A stretch of 64,000 nucleotides of DNA, taken from Burkholderiales bacterium. GTDB taxonomy: Bacteria > Pseudomonadota > Gammaproteobacteria > Burkholderiales > Burkholderiaceae_C. Each line of letters begins with the position of its first letter. Position 1 is the first letter of the stretch. This document shows positions 28,664 to 37,897 of the stretch, piece after piece. A program made the position numbers and the translations under genes. The stretch is from positions 84,340 through 148,339 of the forward strand of contig JACRAZ010000027.1 in the NCBI GenBank assembly GCA_016213205.1. The letters run 5' to 3'. The notes beneath the pieces were generated by a model. It did not search any database and was not told the origin of the DNA. It was given only the letters and a program-made list of their open reading frames with translations.

Positions 28664-29604
28664 TCCGCACTGAACCGCCCATTCGGTCCTCCACACGGTC
28701 CATCGGGAAGACGCCGCAGCCTCGCGCCGTGTTGCGTTTGCTGCTGTGGCTGCACTTGGCGTTGGTTCCCTCATGGACAGCGGCTCAGCCCATTCAGATT
28801 CGAGACGACCGCGGCACCGAGCACCGCCTCGCCGCGCCGCCACAGCGCATCGTGACCATGCTGCCGTCGCTCACCGAGACCGCCTGGGTGCTGGGCGTCG
28901 ATTCGCGGCTGGTGGGCGTGGACCGGTACTCGAACTGGCCGGCCGAGATCGTGAAACTGCCGCACCTGGGCGGCCTGGACGATGCGCAGATCGAGGCCAT
29001 CGCGGCGCTCAAGCCCGACCTCATCCTGGCCTCCACCTCGTCGCGTGCGATGGAGCGGCTCGAAGCGCTCGGCTTCACCGTCGTGCGTCTGAAGTCGGAG
29101 AGCCACGCCGACGTGCGCCGCACGCTCGACCTCGTCGCCCGCCTGCTCGGCAACCCCGACGAAGGGGCCCGGGTGTGGGCGCGCCTGGCGCGCGAGATCG
29201 ATGCCGCGGCGGGTCGGGTACCGGCCTCGCTGCGCGGGCGGCGCGTCTACTTCGAGATCGGCGGCGGCCCCTATGCCGCCGGCACTACCTCGTTCATCGG
29301 CGAGACCCTGGCGCGGTTGGGGCTGGCGAACATCGCGCCGCCGGACCTCGGTCCCTTCCCGAAGCTGAACCCCGAGTACGTTGTGCGCGCCAAGCCCGAC
29401 CTGATCATGGGCGTGCAGCGCGAGCAGTCGGCCTTGATGGCACGCCCCGGCTGGAATGCCCTGGCTGCCGTGCGTGAGCGGCGCTTGTGCGGCTTCGAGA
29501 CGCCTCAGTACGAGATGCTGATCCGGCCCGGACCGCGCATGGGTGAAGCCGCCGGTCTGCTGGCGGACTGCCTGGCGCGGCTCGGGACGACGGCGACCCA
29601 ATGA
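28660..29604 (+). CDS. btuF: Cobalamin-binding periplasmic protein BtuF
   Basis: 314 aa from TTG 28660, which overlaps the cobU stop. The N-terminal segment AVLRLLLWLHLALVPSWTAAQP is a signal peptide preceded by about 20 residues, so the true start may be slightly later. The BtuF/FecB fold is clear: QRIVTMLPSLTETAWVLGVDSRLVGVDRYSNWP, IAALKPDLILAS, YFEIGGGPYAAGTTSFIGETL, NPEYVVRAKPDLIMGV. It delivers B12 from the periplasm to BtuCD. Confidence 0.92.
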   Translation: MIRTEPPIRSSTRSIGKTPQPRAVLRLLLWLHLALVPSWTAAQPIQIRDDRGTEHRLAAPPQRIVTMLPSLTETAWVLGVDSRLVGVDRYSNWPAEIVKLPHLGGLDDAQIEAIAALKPDLILASTSSRAMERLEALGFTVVRLKSESHADVRRTLDLVARLLGNPDEGARVWARLAREIDAAAGRVPASLRGRRVYFEIGGGPYAAGTTSFIGETLARLGLANIAPPDLGPFPKLNPEYVVRAKPDLIMGVQREQSALMARPGWNALAAVRERRLCGFETPQYEMLIRPGPRMGEAAGLLADCLARLGTTATQ

Positions 29605-30662
29605 GCATGTCCTTTGTCTCGACGAACCAGCCGGCGTTCGACGCAGCGATGGGCGACGCAGAGGCACGCCGCCGGCTCGCGGCCGGGATCGCACTGGCCA
29701 TCGTCGTGGGCCTCGCCTGCGGCCTGGCCACCGGCTCGACGGGCTTCGCGCCCAGGGACTTCTGGGCGGACCTCAACGGCAACGACGCCGCGCTCCTGCT
29801 CGGACAGATCCGCGCACCCCGGACGCTGGGTGCCGCGCTGGTGGGTGCGCTGCTAGGCCTGTCCGGCGCGATCGCGCAAGGCGTCTTCCGCAACCCGCTG
29901 GCCGACCCCTACCTTCTCGGCAGCGCGGCGGGCGCGGGGCTGGGGGTGGTGCTGGTGCTTGCCGCCGCCGCACTGGGCGGCGCCACCATCAGCCTAGCCA
30001 CCGTGGCCTGGATCGAGCGCATAGGGATTGTCACCGCCGCGTTCGTCGGTGCGCTGGCGGGGGTGTCGCTCACGCTGACGCTGGCAAGCGGCGTCGTCCA
30101 CACCCTGCGGCTGCTGCTGGCCGGCGTGGTGATCGGCGTGCTGCTGGGAGCCGTCAGCGACCTCATCACGGTCGTCTCGCCGGACGCGCTGCGCGGCAAG
30201 CAGGCCTTCATGCTCGGCAGCACCGGCTTTCTCGGCTGGACAGCGCTGGCGCTGATGCTCGCCGGCCTGACGCTGCTGCTGGTGCTGGCACAGCGGCATG
30301 CCCGAGCGTTGGATGCGCTGACGCTCGGCGAGGACAGCGCCACCAGTCTCGGCCTGAACCTCGGGAAAGTGCGACTGGCCCTGGTGCTGATGCTCAGCCT
30401 CGGCACGGCGCTGGCGGTGTCGCAGGCCGGGCTGGTCGCCTTCGTCGGGCTGGTCGCCCCACATCTTGTGCGGCGCCGCGCACCGGGCACGCACGCCTGG
30501 CTGCTGGTGGCCAGCGCCGGCATGGGCGCCGCAATCCTGCTGTGGGCCGACGTCATTTCGCGCGCTCTGATCGCCCCGGAAGAACTGCCCGTCGGGGTGG
30601 TCACCGCCGTGCTCGGCGGCAGCTATCTGGTCTGGCTGCTCAAGCAGAGGACCGCCTCATGA
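29601..30662 (+). CDS. btuC: Vitamin B12 ABC transporter permease BtuC
   Basis: 353-aa FecCD/BtuC-family permease with about ten hydrophobic segments. Typical blocks: LLGQIRAPRTLGAALVGALLGLSGAIAQGVFRNPLADPYLLGSAAGAGLG, LGEDSATSLGLNLG and GLVAFVGLVAPHLVRR (coupling region to BtuD). ATG overlaps the btuF stop (ATGA), and its own stop overlaps btuD the same way. Confidence 0.94.
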   Translation: MSMSFVSTNQPAFDAAMGDAEARRRLAAGIALAIVVGLACGLATGSTGFAPRDFWADLNGNDAALLLGQIRAPRTLGAALVGALLGLSGAIAQGVFRNPLADPYLLGSAAGAGLGVVLVLAAAALGGATISLATVAWIERIGIVTAAFVGALAGVSLTLTLASGVVHTLRLLLAGVVIGVLLGAVSDLITVVSPDALRGKQAFMLGSTGFLGWTALALMLAGLTLLLVLAQRHARALDALTLGEDSATSLGLNLGKVRLALVLMLSLGTALAVSQAGLVAFVGLVAPHLVRRRAPGTHAWLLVASAGMGAAILLWADVISRALIAPEELPVGVVTAVLGGSYLVWLLKQRTAS

Positions 30663-31462
30663 ACCCGACGTTGCAGGCGCTGGGCGTGGGCGTCCGGTTG
30701 GGCCGCCGCGACGTGCTGCATGCCGTGAGTTTTGGGATCGGCGCCGGCTGGACCGCACTCGTCGGCCCGAACGGTGCCGGCAAGTCGACGCTGTTGCGGG
30801 CCCTCGCAGGACTACAGCCCTTGGCGGCGGGGCAGGTCTTCCTGAACCCGGGCGCGGCGGCCCAGCCGCTCGACATGCACCGGACCGCGCCCGCCGAGCG
30901 CGCCCGCGTGCTGGCCTGGCTCGCGCAGCAGGGCGAGGTCACCGGCGAGCTGACTGTGCGCGAGACAGTCGAGCTCGGCCGCATCGCCCGTCTCGGTCTG
31001 CTGGGCACGCCGGTCGCGGCCGACCGCAAGGCTGTCGACCGCGCGATGACCTTGACCGAGAGCTTGCCGTGGCAGCACCGGCGGCTGCACGAACTCTCCG
31101 GCGGAGAACGCCAACGTGTGCTGCTGGCGAGGGCAATGGCCACCGAGGCGCCGATGCTGCTGCTCGACGAGCCGACCACCCACCTCGATGCGCCACACCA
31201 GGTGGCTCTGGCCCGCCTGTTCAGGCGTCTGACACACGACCGCTCGGCGCCGCGCGCGGTGCTGAGCGTGCTGCACGACCTGCCCATCGCACTGCAGGCC
31301 GATCGCCTGCTGGTGCTGGATGCGGGCACGCTGCAGGCCGACGGCCCGCCCACTGATCCGGCCGTGCAGGCCGCGCTGGTGCGCGTCTTCGGCGGCGCCA
31401 TCCGCATCGAGTCCGACGCCCAGGGCCGCCCGCGCGTCGCTCTGGCCTTGGACGCCACCTGA
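30659..31462 (+). CDS. btuD: Vitamin B12 ABC transporter ATPase BtuD
   Basis: 267-aa ABC ATPase. Walker [17 protein letters not shown] near residue 38, signature [16 protein letters not shown] near 145, Walker [13 protein letters not shown] near 166 and switch His in [12 protein letters not shown]. Energises BtuC. ATG 30659 overlaps the btuC stop. The gap to cobO is 20 bases. Confidence 0.93.
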   Translation: MNPTLQALGVGVRLGRRDVLHAVSFGIGAGWTALVGPNGAGKSTLLRALAGLQPLAAGQVFLNPGAAAQPLDMHRTAPAERARVLAWLAQQGEVTGELTVRETVELGRIARLGLLGTPVAADRKAVDRAMTLTESLPWQHRRLHELSGGERQRVLLARAMATEAPMLLLDEPTTHLDAPHQVALARLFRRLTHDRSAPRAVLSVLHDLPIALQADRLLVLDAGTLQADGPPTDPAVQAALVRVFGGAIRIESDAQGRPRVALALDAT

Positions 31463-31482
31463 GTCGCCCGGATCACCCGCCC

Positions 31483-32049
31483 ATGGACATCGTCACGCCA
31501 CCCACCGCACCCAGTCCGAAGGCCGAAGGCGAACGCCGCGGCCTGATCCTCGTGCACACCGGCCACGGCAAGGGCAAGAGCACGGCCGCCTTCGGCCTGG
31601 CGCTGCGAGCGCACGGCCGCGGTATGCCGGTGAAAATCTACCAGTTCATGAAGGTGCCCTCGGCCCGCTTCGGCGAGCACCGCATGTTCGAGCAGCTCGG
31701 CATCCCGATCGAGGGTCTGGGCGACGGCTTCAGCTGGAAGAGCCGTGACCTCGAACACAGCGCCCAGCTCGCCCGCGACGGCTGGGCACGCGCCGAGGAG
31801 ACCATCCGTGCCGGCGAGCACTTCCTCGTCGTGCTCGACGAGATCACCTACCCGCTGCGCTACGGCTGGCAGCCGCTGGAGCCCGTGCTGGCCTGCCTGC
31901 GCGAGCGGCCGGCCCATGTGCATGTGGTGCTCACCGGCCGCGATGCGCCGCAGGAGCTGATCAATCTGGCCGACACCGTCACCGAGATGACGCTGGTCAA
32001 GCACCACCACCAGCAGGGCGTGCCGGCGCAGCGGGGCATCGAGGACTGA
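31483..32049 (+). CDS. cobO: Cob(I)yrinic acid a,c-diamide adenosyltransferase
   Basis: 188-aa CobA/CobO-type adenosyltransferase. P-loop [20 protein letters not shown] near residue 23; [17 protein letters not shown] and [14 protein letters not shown] are family hallmarks. Attaches the adenosyl group to cobalt(I). Ends TGATG into cobD. Confidence 0.95.
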   Translation: MDIVTPPTAPSPKAEGERRGLILVHTGHGKGKSTAAFGLALRAHGRGMPVKIYQFMKVPSARFGEHRMFEQLGIPIEGLGDGFSWKSRDLEHSAQLARDGWARAEETIRAGEHFLVVLDEITYPLRYGWQPLEPVLACLRERPAHVHVVLTGRDAPQELINLADTVTEMTLVKHHHQQGVPAQRGIED

Positions 32050-32951
32050 TGGTCGCCGCAGCCGCGCTCGCCCTGGCCTGGTTGATCGACAGCCGCTTCG
32101 GCGAGCCTCGCTCGGCCTGGCACCCGGTGGCCTGGTTCGGCCGCATCGCCGCGCCTCTGGGTCGTCGTGTGCACTCCTGGGCTGCACCTGCCGCCTTCGC
32201 GGCCGGTGCGGTGTTGTGGTGCAGCCTCGTCGCCGCTGTCGCAGGAGCGGCCTTCGCCGTGGAGCAGGCCGCCGGGGCAGCGCCGGCCTGGATCGCGATC
32301 CCGCTGCTCGCCGCGGCGCTGAAGCCGACATTCGCGTGGCGGATGCTGAAGGACGAGGTGCGCGCCGTCGAAGTGGCGCTCGGGCAGGGGCTCGAACAAG
32401 GCCAAGCCCGCGTCGCCCGGCTGTGCAGCCGCGACGTCACCCAGCTCGACGCGGCTGCGGTGCGCGAGACGGCCATCGAAACGTTGGCCGAGAACTTCAA
32501 CGATTCGCTGGTCGCGCCGCTGTTCTGGTTCCTGGTCGCCGGCCTGCCCGGTGCCTGGGCCTGGCGCGCCGCCAATACGCTCGATGCGATGTGGGGCCAT
32601 CGCGGCCCCTGGGAATGGGCCGGCAAATGGGCGGCGCGGGCCGACGACGTGATGGGCTGTGTGCCCGCGCGCCTGGCGGCGTTGCTGCTGTGGCGGCCAA
32701 GCGTGGGCGTGGCTCGTCTCACGCGCGAGGCTCCGCTGACGCCGTCGCCCAACGGCGGCTGGCCGATGGCGGCGATGGCGTTTCGCATCGGGGTCCGGCT
32801 CGGCAAACCGGGCGCCTATGCCTTGAACGCGCAGGCCCCGGCGCCGGATGCCGCAGCACTGACGAATGCCTTGACGGTCGGCGAGGGGGCGGCACGCGGT
32901 GCGATCGCGGCTGCGCTGCTGCTGGTCGTGCTCAAGGTGAACTTGTGGTGA
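32049..32951 (+). CDS. cobD: Adenosylcobinamide-phosphate synthase (CbiB/CobD)
   Basis: 300-aa polytopic membrane protein. N-terminal ALAWLIDSRFGEPRSAWHPVAWFGRIA is the CbiB signature (D..GdP...HPV...G). Also RETAIETLAENFNDSLVAPLFW and NTLDAMWGHRGPWEWAGKWAARADDVM. It links aminopropanol or its phosphate to adenosylcobyric acid. Start ATG shares its A with the cobO stop; it ends GTGA into cobC. Confidence 0.94.
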   Translation: MVAAAALALAWLIDSRFGEPRSAWHPVAWFGRIAAPLGRRVHSWAAPAAFAAGAVLWCSLVAAVAGAAFAVEQAAGAAPAWIAIPLLAAALKPTFAWRMLKDEVRAVEVALGQGLEQGQARVARLCSRDVTQLDAAAVRETAIETLAENFNDSLVAPLFWFLVAGLPGAWAWRAANTLDAMWGHRGPWEWAGKWAARADDVMGCVPARLAALLLWRPSVGVARLTREAPLTPSPNGGWPMAAMAFRIGVRLGKPGAYALNAQAPAPDAAALTNALTVGEGAARGAIAAALLLVVLKVNLW

Positions 32952-33979
32952 GCCCCGGTACGGCCGCCCGCGTCCACGGCGGTGCCGACGCACACGGTGC
33001 CGCGCGCTGGGACTTCTCCACCTGCGCCAACGCGGCGGGACCGTGCCCGGCCGCGCTCGAAGCCGTGCAGGCAGCCGACGCGACGCGCTACCCCGACCCG
33101 GCCGCCACGGCAGTCCGGCAGGCGCTGGGGGCACTGCACGACGTCGAGCCTTCGCGGGTCCTGCCCGCCGCCAGTGCGAGCGAATTCATCCAGCGTGTCA
33201 CCGCGGTCACCGCTCGGCTTTGGCCCGGTGCCGTGCGGGTTCCCCGCTTCGCGTATGGCGACTACGCGGCGGCCGCCGCGGCGTGGGGCCGCCCCTTTGT
33301 CCCCCAGGATGTCGAGGTCCCGGGCACGCCGTCGCAGTGCACGCTGCGCTGGCATGCCGATCCGACGAGTCCGCTGGGCCAGGACGGCGCTGTCGCCCGT
33401 GACGACTCCTATTGCTGCCCCGCCGTGCTCGACGCGGTGTACGCGCCGCTACGGCTTCAGGGAGCGTCGGCGTGGACAGCATCCGCGCGCGATGCGGTCT
33501 TCGTGCTGCACAGCCCCAACAAGGCGCTGGGCCTGACCGGCGTGCGCGGCGCCTACGCGGTCGCGCCACGAGATCGCGGTGGCGCCGGCTACGACGTGCT
33601 GGCCTGCCGAGCCGCGCTGGAGGCTGCGGCGCCGTCGTGGCCTCTGTCGGCCCACGCCGAGGCCATGCTGCTGGCCTGGGCCACGCCCGACGTGCACCGC
33701 TGGGTGGCCGAATCACGCACCACCCTGGTGGCATGGAAGTCGGACCTGCTGCGGCGCCTGTCGGCACGCGGCTTCGAGGTGCGGCCGAGCGTGACGCCGT
33801 ACGTCATCGTGCGCCCACCGCGCCCCGTGGCACCATCGCTGCTGCGCAGGCACCACGTCGCGGTACGCGACGCGACCTCGTTCGGCCTGCCGGGCTGGTG
33901 GCGCCTCTCGGCGCAAGCGCCCTCGGCACAGGACGCGTTGATGCACACACTGGACCTGCTCGACGGGGGCCTGCCATGA
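32948..33979 (+). CDS. cobC: Threonine-phosphate decarboxylase-like aminotransferase (CobC)
   Basis: 343-aa class I/II PLP-dependent protein. The PLP lysine is in HSPNKALGLTGVRGAYAV near residue 195; WDFSTCANAAGPCPAALEAV replaces the usual DFSxNxNPxGPP, with Cys and Ala substitutions. The C-terminal Arg is in GWWRLSAQ. The family makes (R)-1-amino-2-propanol phosphate from threonine phosphate or acts in the CobC step. GTG start overlaps the cobD stop (GTGA); the stop overlaps cobQ (ATGA). Confidence 0.88.
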   Translation: MSPGTAARVHGGADAHGAARWDFSTCANAAGPCPAALEAVQAADATRYPDPAATAVRQALGALHDVEPSRVLPAASASEFIQRVTAVTARLWPGAVRVPRFAYGDYAAAAAAWGRPFVPQDVEVPGTPSQCTLRWHADPTSPLGQDGAVARDDSYCCPAVLDAVYAPLRLQGASAWTASARDAVFVLHSPNKALGLTGVRGAYAVAPRDRGGAGYDVLACRAALEAAAPSWPLSAHAEAMLLAWATPDVHRWVAESRTTLVAWKSDLLRRLSARGFEVRPSVTPYVIVRPPRPVAPSLLRRHHVAVRDATSFGLPGWWRLSAQAPSAQDALMHTLDLLDGGLP

Positions 33980-35487
33980 AGACCGCCCTGATGGTCTGGG
34001 GTGCGAGCAGCGGCGCCGGCAAGAGTCTGCTCGCGACAGCACTGTGCCGCTGGGCCGCGCGCGAGGGCCTGGACGTGGCGCCGTTCAAGGCCCAGAACAT
34101 GAGCAACAACGCCCGCGTCGTGCCGCTGGCCGCGCACGGATCGGACGCGGAAGTGGGCGAGATCGGCTCGGCCCAGTACTTCCAGGCGCTGGCCGCCCGC
34201 GCGGCGCCGCAGGTGGACATGAACCCCGTGCTGCTCAAGCCCGAGCGCGACACGGCCAGCCAAGTGGTGGTGCAGGGCCGGGTCGACGCCGCGCTGTCGC
34301 GCATGCCCTGGCGCGAACGCAGCGCCCGGCTGGCACGGGCCGCGCGCGAGAGCTTCGATCGCCTGGCCGCGCGGCATGAGGTTCTGGTGATCGAGGGGGC
34401 CGGCTCACCGGCGGAGATCAACCTCGCGCCGCAGGACTACGTCAACCTCGGCACGGCGCGCTGGGCGCGCGAGATCGCCACCCTGCAGGCACTGCTGGTG
34501 GTGGACATCGACCGAGGCGGCGCTTTCGCCCACCTGTACGGCACCTGGGCGCTGCTGCCCGACGACCTGCGCACCAGTCTTGCCGGGTTCGTGCTCAACA
34601 AGTTCCGCGGCGATGCGGCACTGCTGGCACCCGGGCCCGATCGCCTGCAGGCGCTGACCGGCGTGCCAGTGCTGGGCGTGCTGCCGATGAACCGCGACCA
34701 TGGGCTGCCGGAGGAGGACGGGCTGTACGGCGCGGCGTCGGGCCCGGCCGGTGGCCTGCGCGTGGCCATCGTCGCCTGGCCGCAGCTGAGCAACCTCGAC
34801 GAATTCCAGCCACTGGCCCCCGTGGCATCGGTGCGCTGGGTGCGCAGCGCGGGCGACCTGGACGGTGCCGATTGGATCGTGCTGCCCGGCTCCAAGCAGA
34901 TTAGCGGCGACCTCGCCTGGCTGAAGGCGCAGGGCCTGGACGCCGCCATCGTGCGGCACGCCCGCGCCGGGCGGCCGGTGCTGGGCATCTGCGGCGGCCT
35001 GCAGGCGCTGGGTGCCTTGCTCGACGACCCCGATGGCGTGGACGGAGAGGCCCATGGCCCGCTGCCGGGCCTGGGCCTGCTGCCGCTGGCCACGCGCTAT
35101 GCCGCGCCCAAGCGGCTGCGGGCCGCGCCGGTGCAGTTCGCGCCTCTGGCCCACCCGTGGCAGGCGCTGTCGTCCCGGCGCTGGCCCGCCTACGAGATCC
35201 GCTGCGGACGCCCGCAGTCCATCGCAGGTGCCGCCTCCGCGGCCACGCTGGCGCTGCACGATGCCGAGGGCCTGCCGATCGGCTGGTCGGCCGCCGCGGA
35301 CCCGGGGCAACCGGACCGGCACAACGTGCTCGGCATCGCCACCCACGGGCTGTTCGAGGACGCTGCGGTGCTGCGCGCCCTCTTCGGCCAGCAGGTGCGC
35401 ACGCTGGACGCCACTTTCGACGGCCTGGCGGATTTTATCGACACCCATCTCGGCGCGGCCACGCTGCGCGCACTCTTTCACTGCTGA
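33976..35487 (+). CDS. cobQ: Cobyric acid synthase
   Basis: 503 aa. N-terminal ATP-binding loop VWGASSGAGKSLLATALCR, then the diagnostic APFKAQNMSNNARVV, NPVLLKPE, VIEGAGSPAEINL and DIDRGGAFAHLYGT. The C-terminal amidotransferase has Cys in VLGICGGLQALG and His in GIATHGLFED. It amidates side chains b, d, e and g of adenosylcobyrinic acid a,c-diamide. Confidence 0.95.
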   Translation: MKTALMVWGASSGAGKSLLATALCRWAAREGLDVAPFKAQNMSNNARVVPLAAHGSDAEVGEIGSAQYFQALAARAAPQVDMNPVLLKPERDTASQVVVQGRVDAALSRMPWRERSARLARAARESFDRLAARHEVLVIEGAGSPAEINLAPQDYVNLGTARWAREIATLQALLVVDIDRGGAFAHLYGTWALLPDDLRTSLAGFVLNKFRGDAALLAPGPDRLQALTGVPVLGVLPMNRDHGLPEEDGLYGAASGPAGGLRVAIVAWPQLSNLDEFQPLAPVASVRWVRSAGDLDGADWIVLPGSKQISGDLAWLKAQGLDAAIVRHARAGRPVLGICGGLQALGALLDDPDGVDGEAHGPLPGLGLLPLATRYAAPKRLRAAPVQFAPLAHPWQALSSRRWPAYEIRCGRPQSIAGAASAATLALHDAEGLPIGWSAAADPGQPDRHNVLGIATHGLFEDAAVLRALFGQQVRTLDATFDGLADFIDTHLGAATLRALFHC

Positions 35488-35490
35488 CCC

Positions 35491-36549
35491 ATGGATTCCG
35501 ATTTCGACACCACCCTGCCGCTGCCCACTCTTGACCACGCCGCCCGGCGTCAGCATGTCCAGGCGGCGCTCGATGCCAAGACCAAGCCGCTGGGCGCGCT
35601 GGGCCGGCTCGAATCGTTGGCCGTTCAGCTCGCGGTCGCGCTCGGCACCGACCAGCCCGCCTTGTTCGCACCGCAGCTGGTGGTGTTCGCCGCCGACCAC
35701 GGCATCGCCGCGCGCGGCGTCTCGGCCTACCCGGCCGAGGTGACGCGGCAGATGGTGCTGAACTTTTTGACCGGCGGCGCGGCCGTGTCGGTGCTGGCGC
35801 GCCAGCACGGCCTGGCCCTGACAGTGGCCGACTGCGGCGTTGCCGCCGAGTTCGAGGCTCACCCGATGCTGGTGCGGCTGAAGGTGGCCGGCGTCGAGCG
35901 AGGCACCGCCGATGCAAGCCGCGGCCCGGCGATGAGCGAGGCGCAATGCCGCACCGCCATCCTGCAGGGCCGCCGCCTCGTCGCGGCGCTGCCCGGCAAC
36001 GTGCTGCTGCTGGGCGAGATGGGCATTGGCAACACCTCGGCGGCCGCCTTGCTGATGGCCCGCCTGACCGGCGCGCCGCTGCAGGTGTGCACCGGCCGTG
36101 GCACGGGTCTCGACGATGCGTGCCTCGCCGCCAAGTGCGCGGTGCTGGCCGAGGCACTGGAGGCCAACGCCCAGGCGACGCGGCCGCTGCAGGCCCTGGC
36201 CGCACTCGGTGGCCTGGAGATCGCCACCATGGTCGGCGCGGTGCAGCAGGCCGCGGTGAGCGGGCGCGTGATCGTGGTCGACGGCTTCATCACGACAGCC
36301 GCCGTGGCGGTGGCGGCCGCGCTGCAGCCCGCCGTGCTCGCCCACTGCGTCTTCGCGCACCGTTCGCAGGAGACCGGGCACACGCACTGGCTGCAGCACC
36401 TGGGTGTGCAGCCGCTGCTGGACCTGGACCTGCGACTCGGCGAAGGCTCGGGCGCCGCGCTGGCATGGCCGCTGCTCGACTCCGCCTGCCGCGTGCTGGC
36501 CGAGATGGCCAGCTTCGCCTCGGCCGGGGTCAGCCAGCGCACGCCATGA
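35491..36549 (+). CDS. cobT: Nicotinate-nucleotide--dimethylbenzimidazole phosphoribosyltransferase
   Basis: 352 aa, CobT family. KPLGALGRLESLAVQLA, VVFAADHGIAARGVSAYP, LLGEMGIGNTSAAALLMA and the catalytic Glu in LGEGSGAALAWPLL (near residue 317, matching the Salmonella enzyme). Makes alpha-ribazole phosphate, the lower ligand. Starts 3 bases after cobQ and overlaps cobS (ATGA). Confidence 0.95.
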   Translation: MDSDFDTTLPLPTLDHAARRQHVQAALDAKTKPLGALGRLESLAVQLAVALGTDQPALFAPQLVVFAADHGIAARGVSAYPAEVTRQMVLNFLTGGAAVSVLARQHGLALTVADCGVAAEFEAHPMLVRLKVAGVERGTADASRGPAMSEAQCRTAILQGRRLVAALPGNVLLLGEMGIGNTSAAALLMARLTGAPLQVCTGRGTGLDDACLAAKCAVLAEALEANAQATRPLQALAALGGLEIATMVGAVQQAAVSGRVIVVDGFITTAAVAVAAALQPAVLAHCVFAHRSQETGHTHWLQHLGVQPLLDLDLRLGEGSGAALAWPLLDSACRVLAEMASFASAGVSQRTP

Positions 36550-37349
36550 CGATGCTGGTGCGAGAGCTGAGGCTCTTCATGCTGGCGCTGCAGTTCCTGA
36601 CCCGCGTGCCTGTGCCGGCGTGGGTCGGCTTCGACCCCGCACAGATGCGCCGGGCCGTTCGGCACTTTCCGCTCGTGGGCGTGCTGATCGGGGCCTTCAG
36701 CGCCGGCATCGCGCTGGCGGCGAACCGGTTCTGGCCGCCGACCGTGGCGGCAGCGCTGGCGCTTGCCGGTACCGTGTGGCTCACCGCGGCCTTCCACGAG
36801 GACGGACTGGCCGACACCTTCGACGCGCTGCTGGGCGCCGCCCCGCGCGACAAGGCGCTGGCAATCATGAAGGATTCGCGCATCGGCACCTACGGCGCCG
36901 TGGCCCTGGTGCTGTCGCTGCTGTTGCGGGTGCTGCTGCTCGCCGAGCTGATGGCGCGTGATCCCGCGGCCGCCGCTGCCATCCTGATCGCTGCCCACGC
37001 GAACAGCCGCAGCACTGCGGTGGCACTAATGGTGATCTTGCCCTACGCGCGCAGCGACGAGGGTGACGCACCGCAGGCCAAGGCGGGCAGCGTGGCGCGC
37101 GATGTGCCAGGCATCGACGCGGCATGGGCTGTCGCCGTCGGCATGCTCGCGCTGGCATTCGCGGCCTGGACACAGGCATCGCCGATCGCGGCGGGTGCCT
37201 CGCTGCTGACGCTGGTTGGCATGGTCTTCACGCTGCGCCGCTGGCTTCGACGGCGCCTGGGTGGCTACACGGGCGACACCCTGGGGGCTGCAGAGCAGAT
37301 TGGCGAGATGGCCATCCTGATGGTATTCGCGGCGTCGGGGACGGGATGA
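36546..37349 (+). CDS. cobS: Adenosylcobinamide-GDP ribazoletransferase (cobalamin synthase)
   Basis: 267-aa membrane enzyme with about six hydrophobic segments. FLTRVPVPAW, AAFHEDGLADTFDALLG (acidic substrate loop), MKDSRIGTYGAVALVLSLLLR and GGYTGDTLGAAEQIGEM are CobS signatures. Joins adenosylcobinamide-GDP and alpha-ribazole(-phosphate). Start overlaps cobT, stop overlaps the phosphatase gene. Confidence 0.95.
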   Translation: MTMLVRELRLFMLALQFLTRVPVPAWVGFDPAQMRRAVRHFPLVGVLIGAFSAGIALAANRFWPPTVAAALALAGTVWLTAAFHEDGLADTFDALLGAAPRDKALAIMKDSRIGTYGAVALVLSLLLRVLLLAELMARDPAAAAAILIAAHANSRSTAVALMVILPYARSDEGDAPQAKAGSVARDVPGIDAAWAVAVGMLALAFAAWTQASPIAAGASLLTLVGMVFTLRRWLRRRLGGYTGDTLGAAEQIGEMAILMVFAASGTG

Positions 37350-37897
37350 GCGGGGTGCCGTTGCACGCCTGGCGACACCCCTCAGCGATCGGGGCGGAAG
37401 GCCGGTGCATCGGGCGGACGGACCTGCGCGTCGATGCCCGGCGTGCGAAGCGGCAGGCGCACCGGATCCGCGCCTTCGCCCGCCGCCACGGCCTGCCCTG
37501 CATCGTCGTCACTTCGCCGCTGGAACGCTGCCGAGCGGTGGGGCGCTGGCTGTTGCGCTGGGGCTGGCGACACTGGATCGACCCCGCGCTCGTCGAAGCG
37601 AACTTCGGCGAGTGGGACGGACAACCCTGGACGGCCGTTGCGCCCAAGGCGATCGACGCCTGGTGCGCCGACTTCGTGGACCATGCCCCGGGCGGCGGCG
37701 AGCCCGTCGCATTGGTGCTGCGGAGAGTGCGGTCCTTCGATCCCGGCGAGGCACGGCTGCTGGTAACGCACGGCGGCTGGCTCTCCGCCGCGCTGTGGGT
37801 GCGCGATCAAGGCGGCGCGCGGCCGAAGAGCGAGCAGTGGCCGGCTCCACCGCGCCACGGGCAACGGATCGACCTTGAATGGCAGCGGATCGCATGA
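37346..37897 (+). CDS. Histidine-phosphatase-family alpha-ribazole phosphatase-like protein
   Basis: 183-aa phosphoglycerate-mutase-like protein. The usual N-terminal RHG reads WRHPSAIGAEGRCIGRTDLRVD: the phosphate-accepting His is kept but Gly is replaced by Pro. VTSPLERCRAVG, ANFGEWDGQPW and LLVTHGGWLSAAL carry the remaining active-site residues. By position and family it should dephosphorylate alpha-ribazole phosphate or adenosylcobalamin phosphate. ATG overlaps the cobS stop, and its stop overlaps the 2H gene. Confidence 0.85.
   Translation: MSGVPLHAWRHPSAIGAEGRCIGRTDLRVDARRAKRQAHRIRAFARRHGLPCIVVTSPLERCRAVGRWLLRWGWRHWIDPALVEANFGEWDGQPWTAVAPKAIDAWCADFVDHAPGGGEPVALVLRRVRSFDPGEARLLVTHGGWLSAALWVRDQGGARPKSEQWPAPPRHGQRIDLEWQRIA

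Noticed and set aside
34405..36399. Long antisense frame (664 codons) over cobQ and cobT
   Set aside because: Same GC-driven artefact; low-complexity His/Gln/Arg-rich translation opposite well-supported enzymes.
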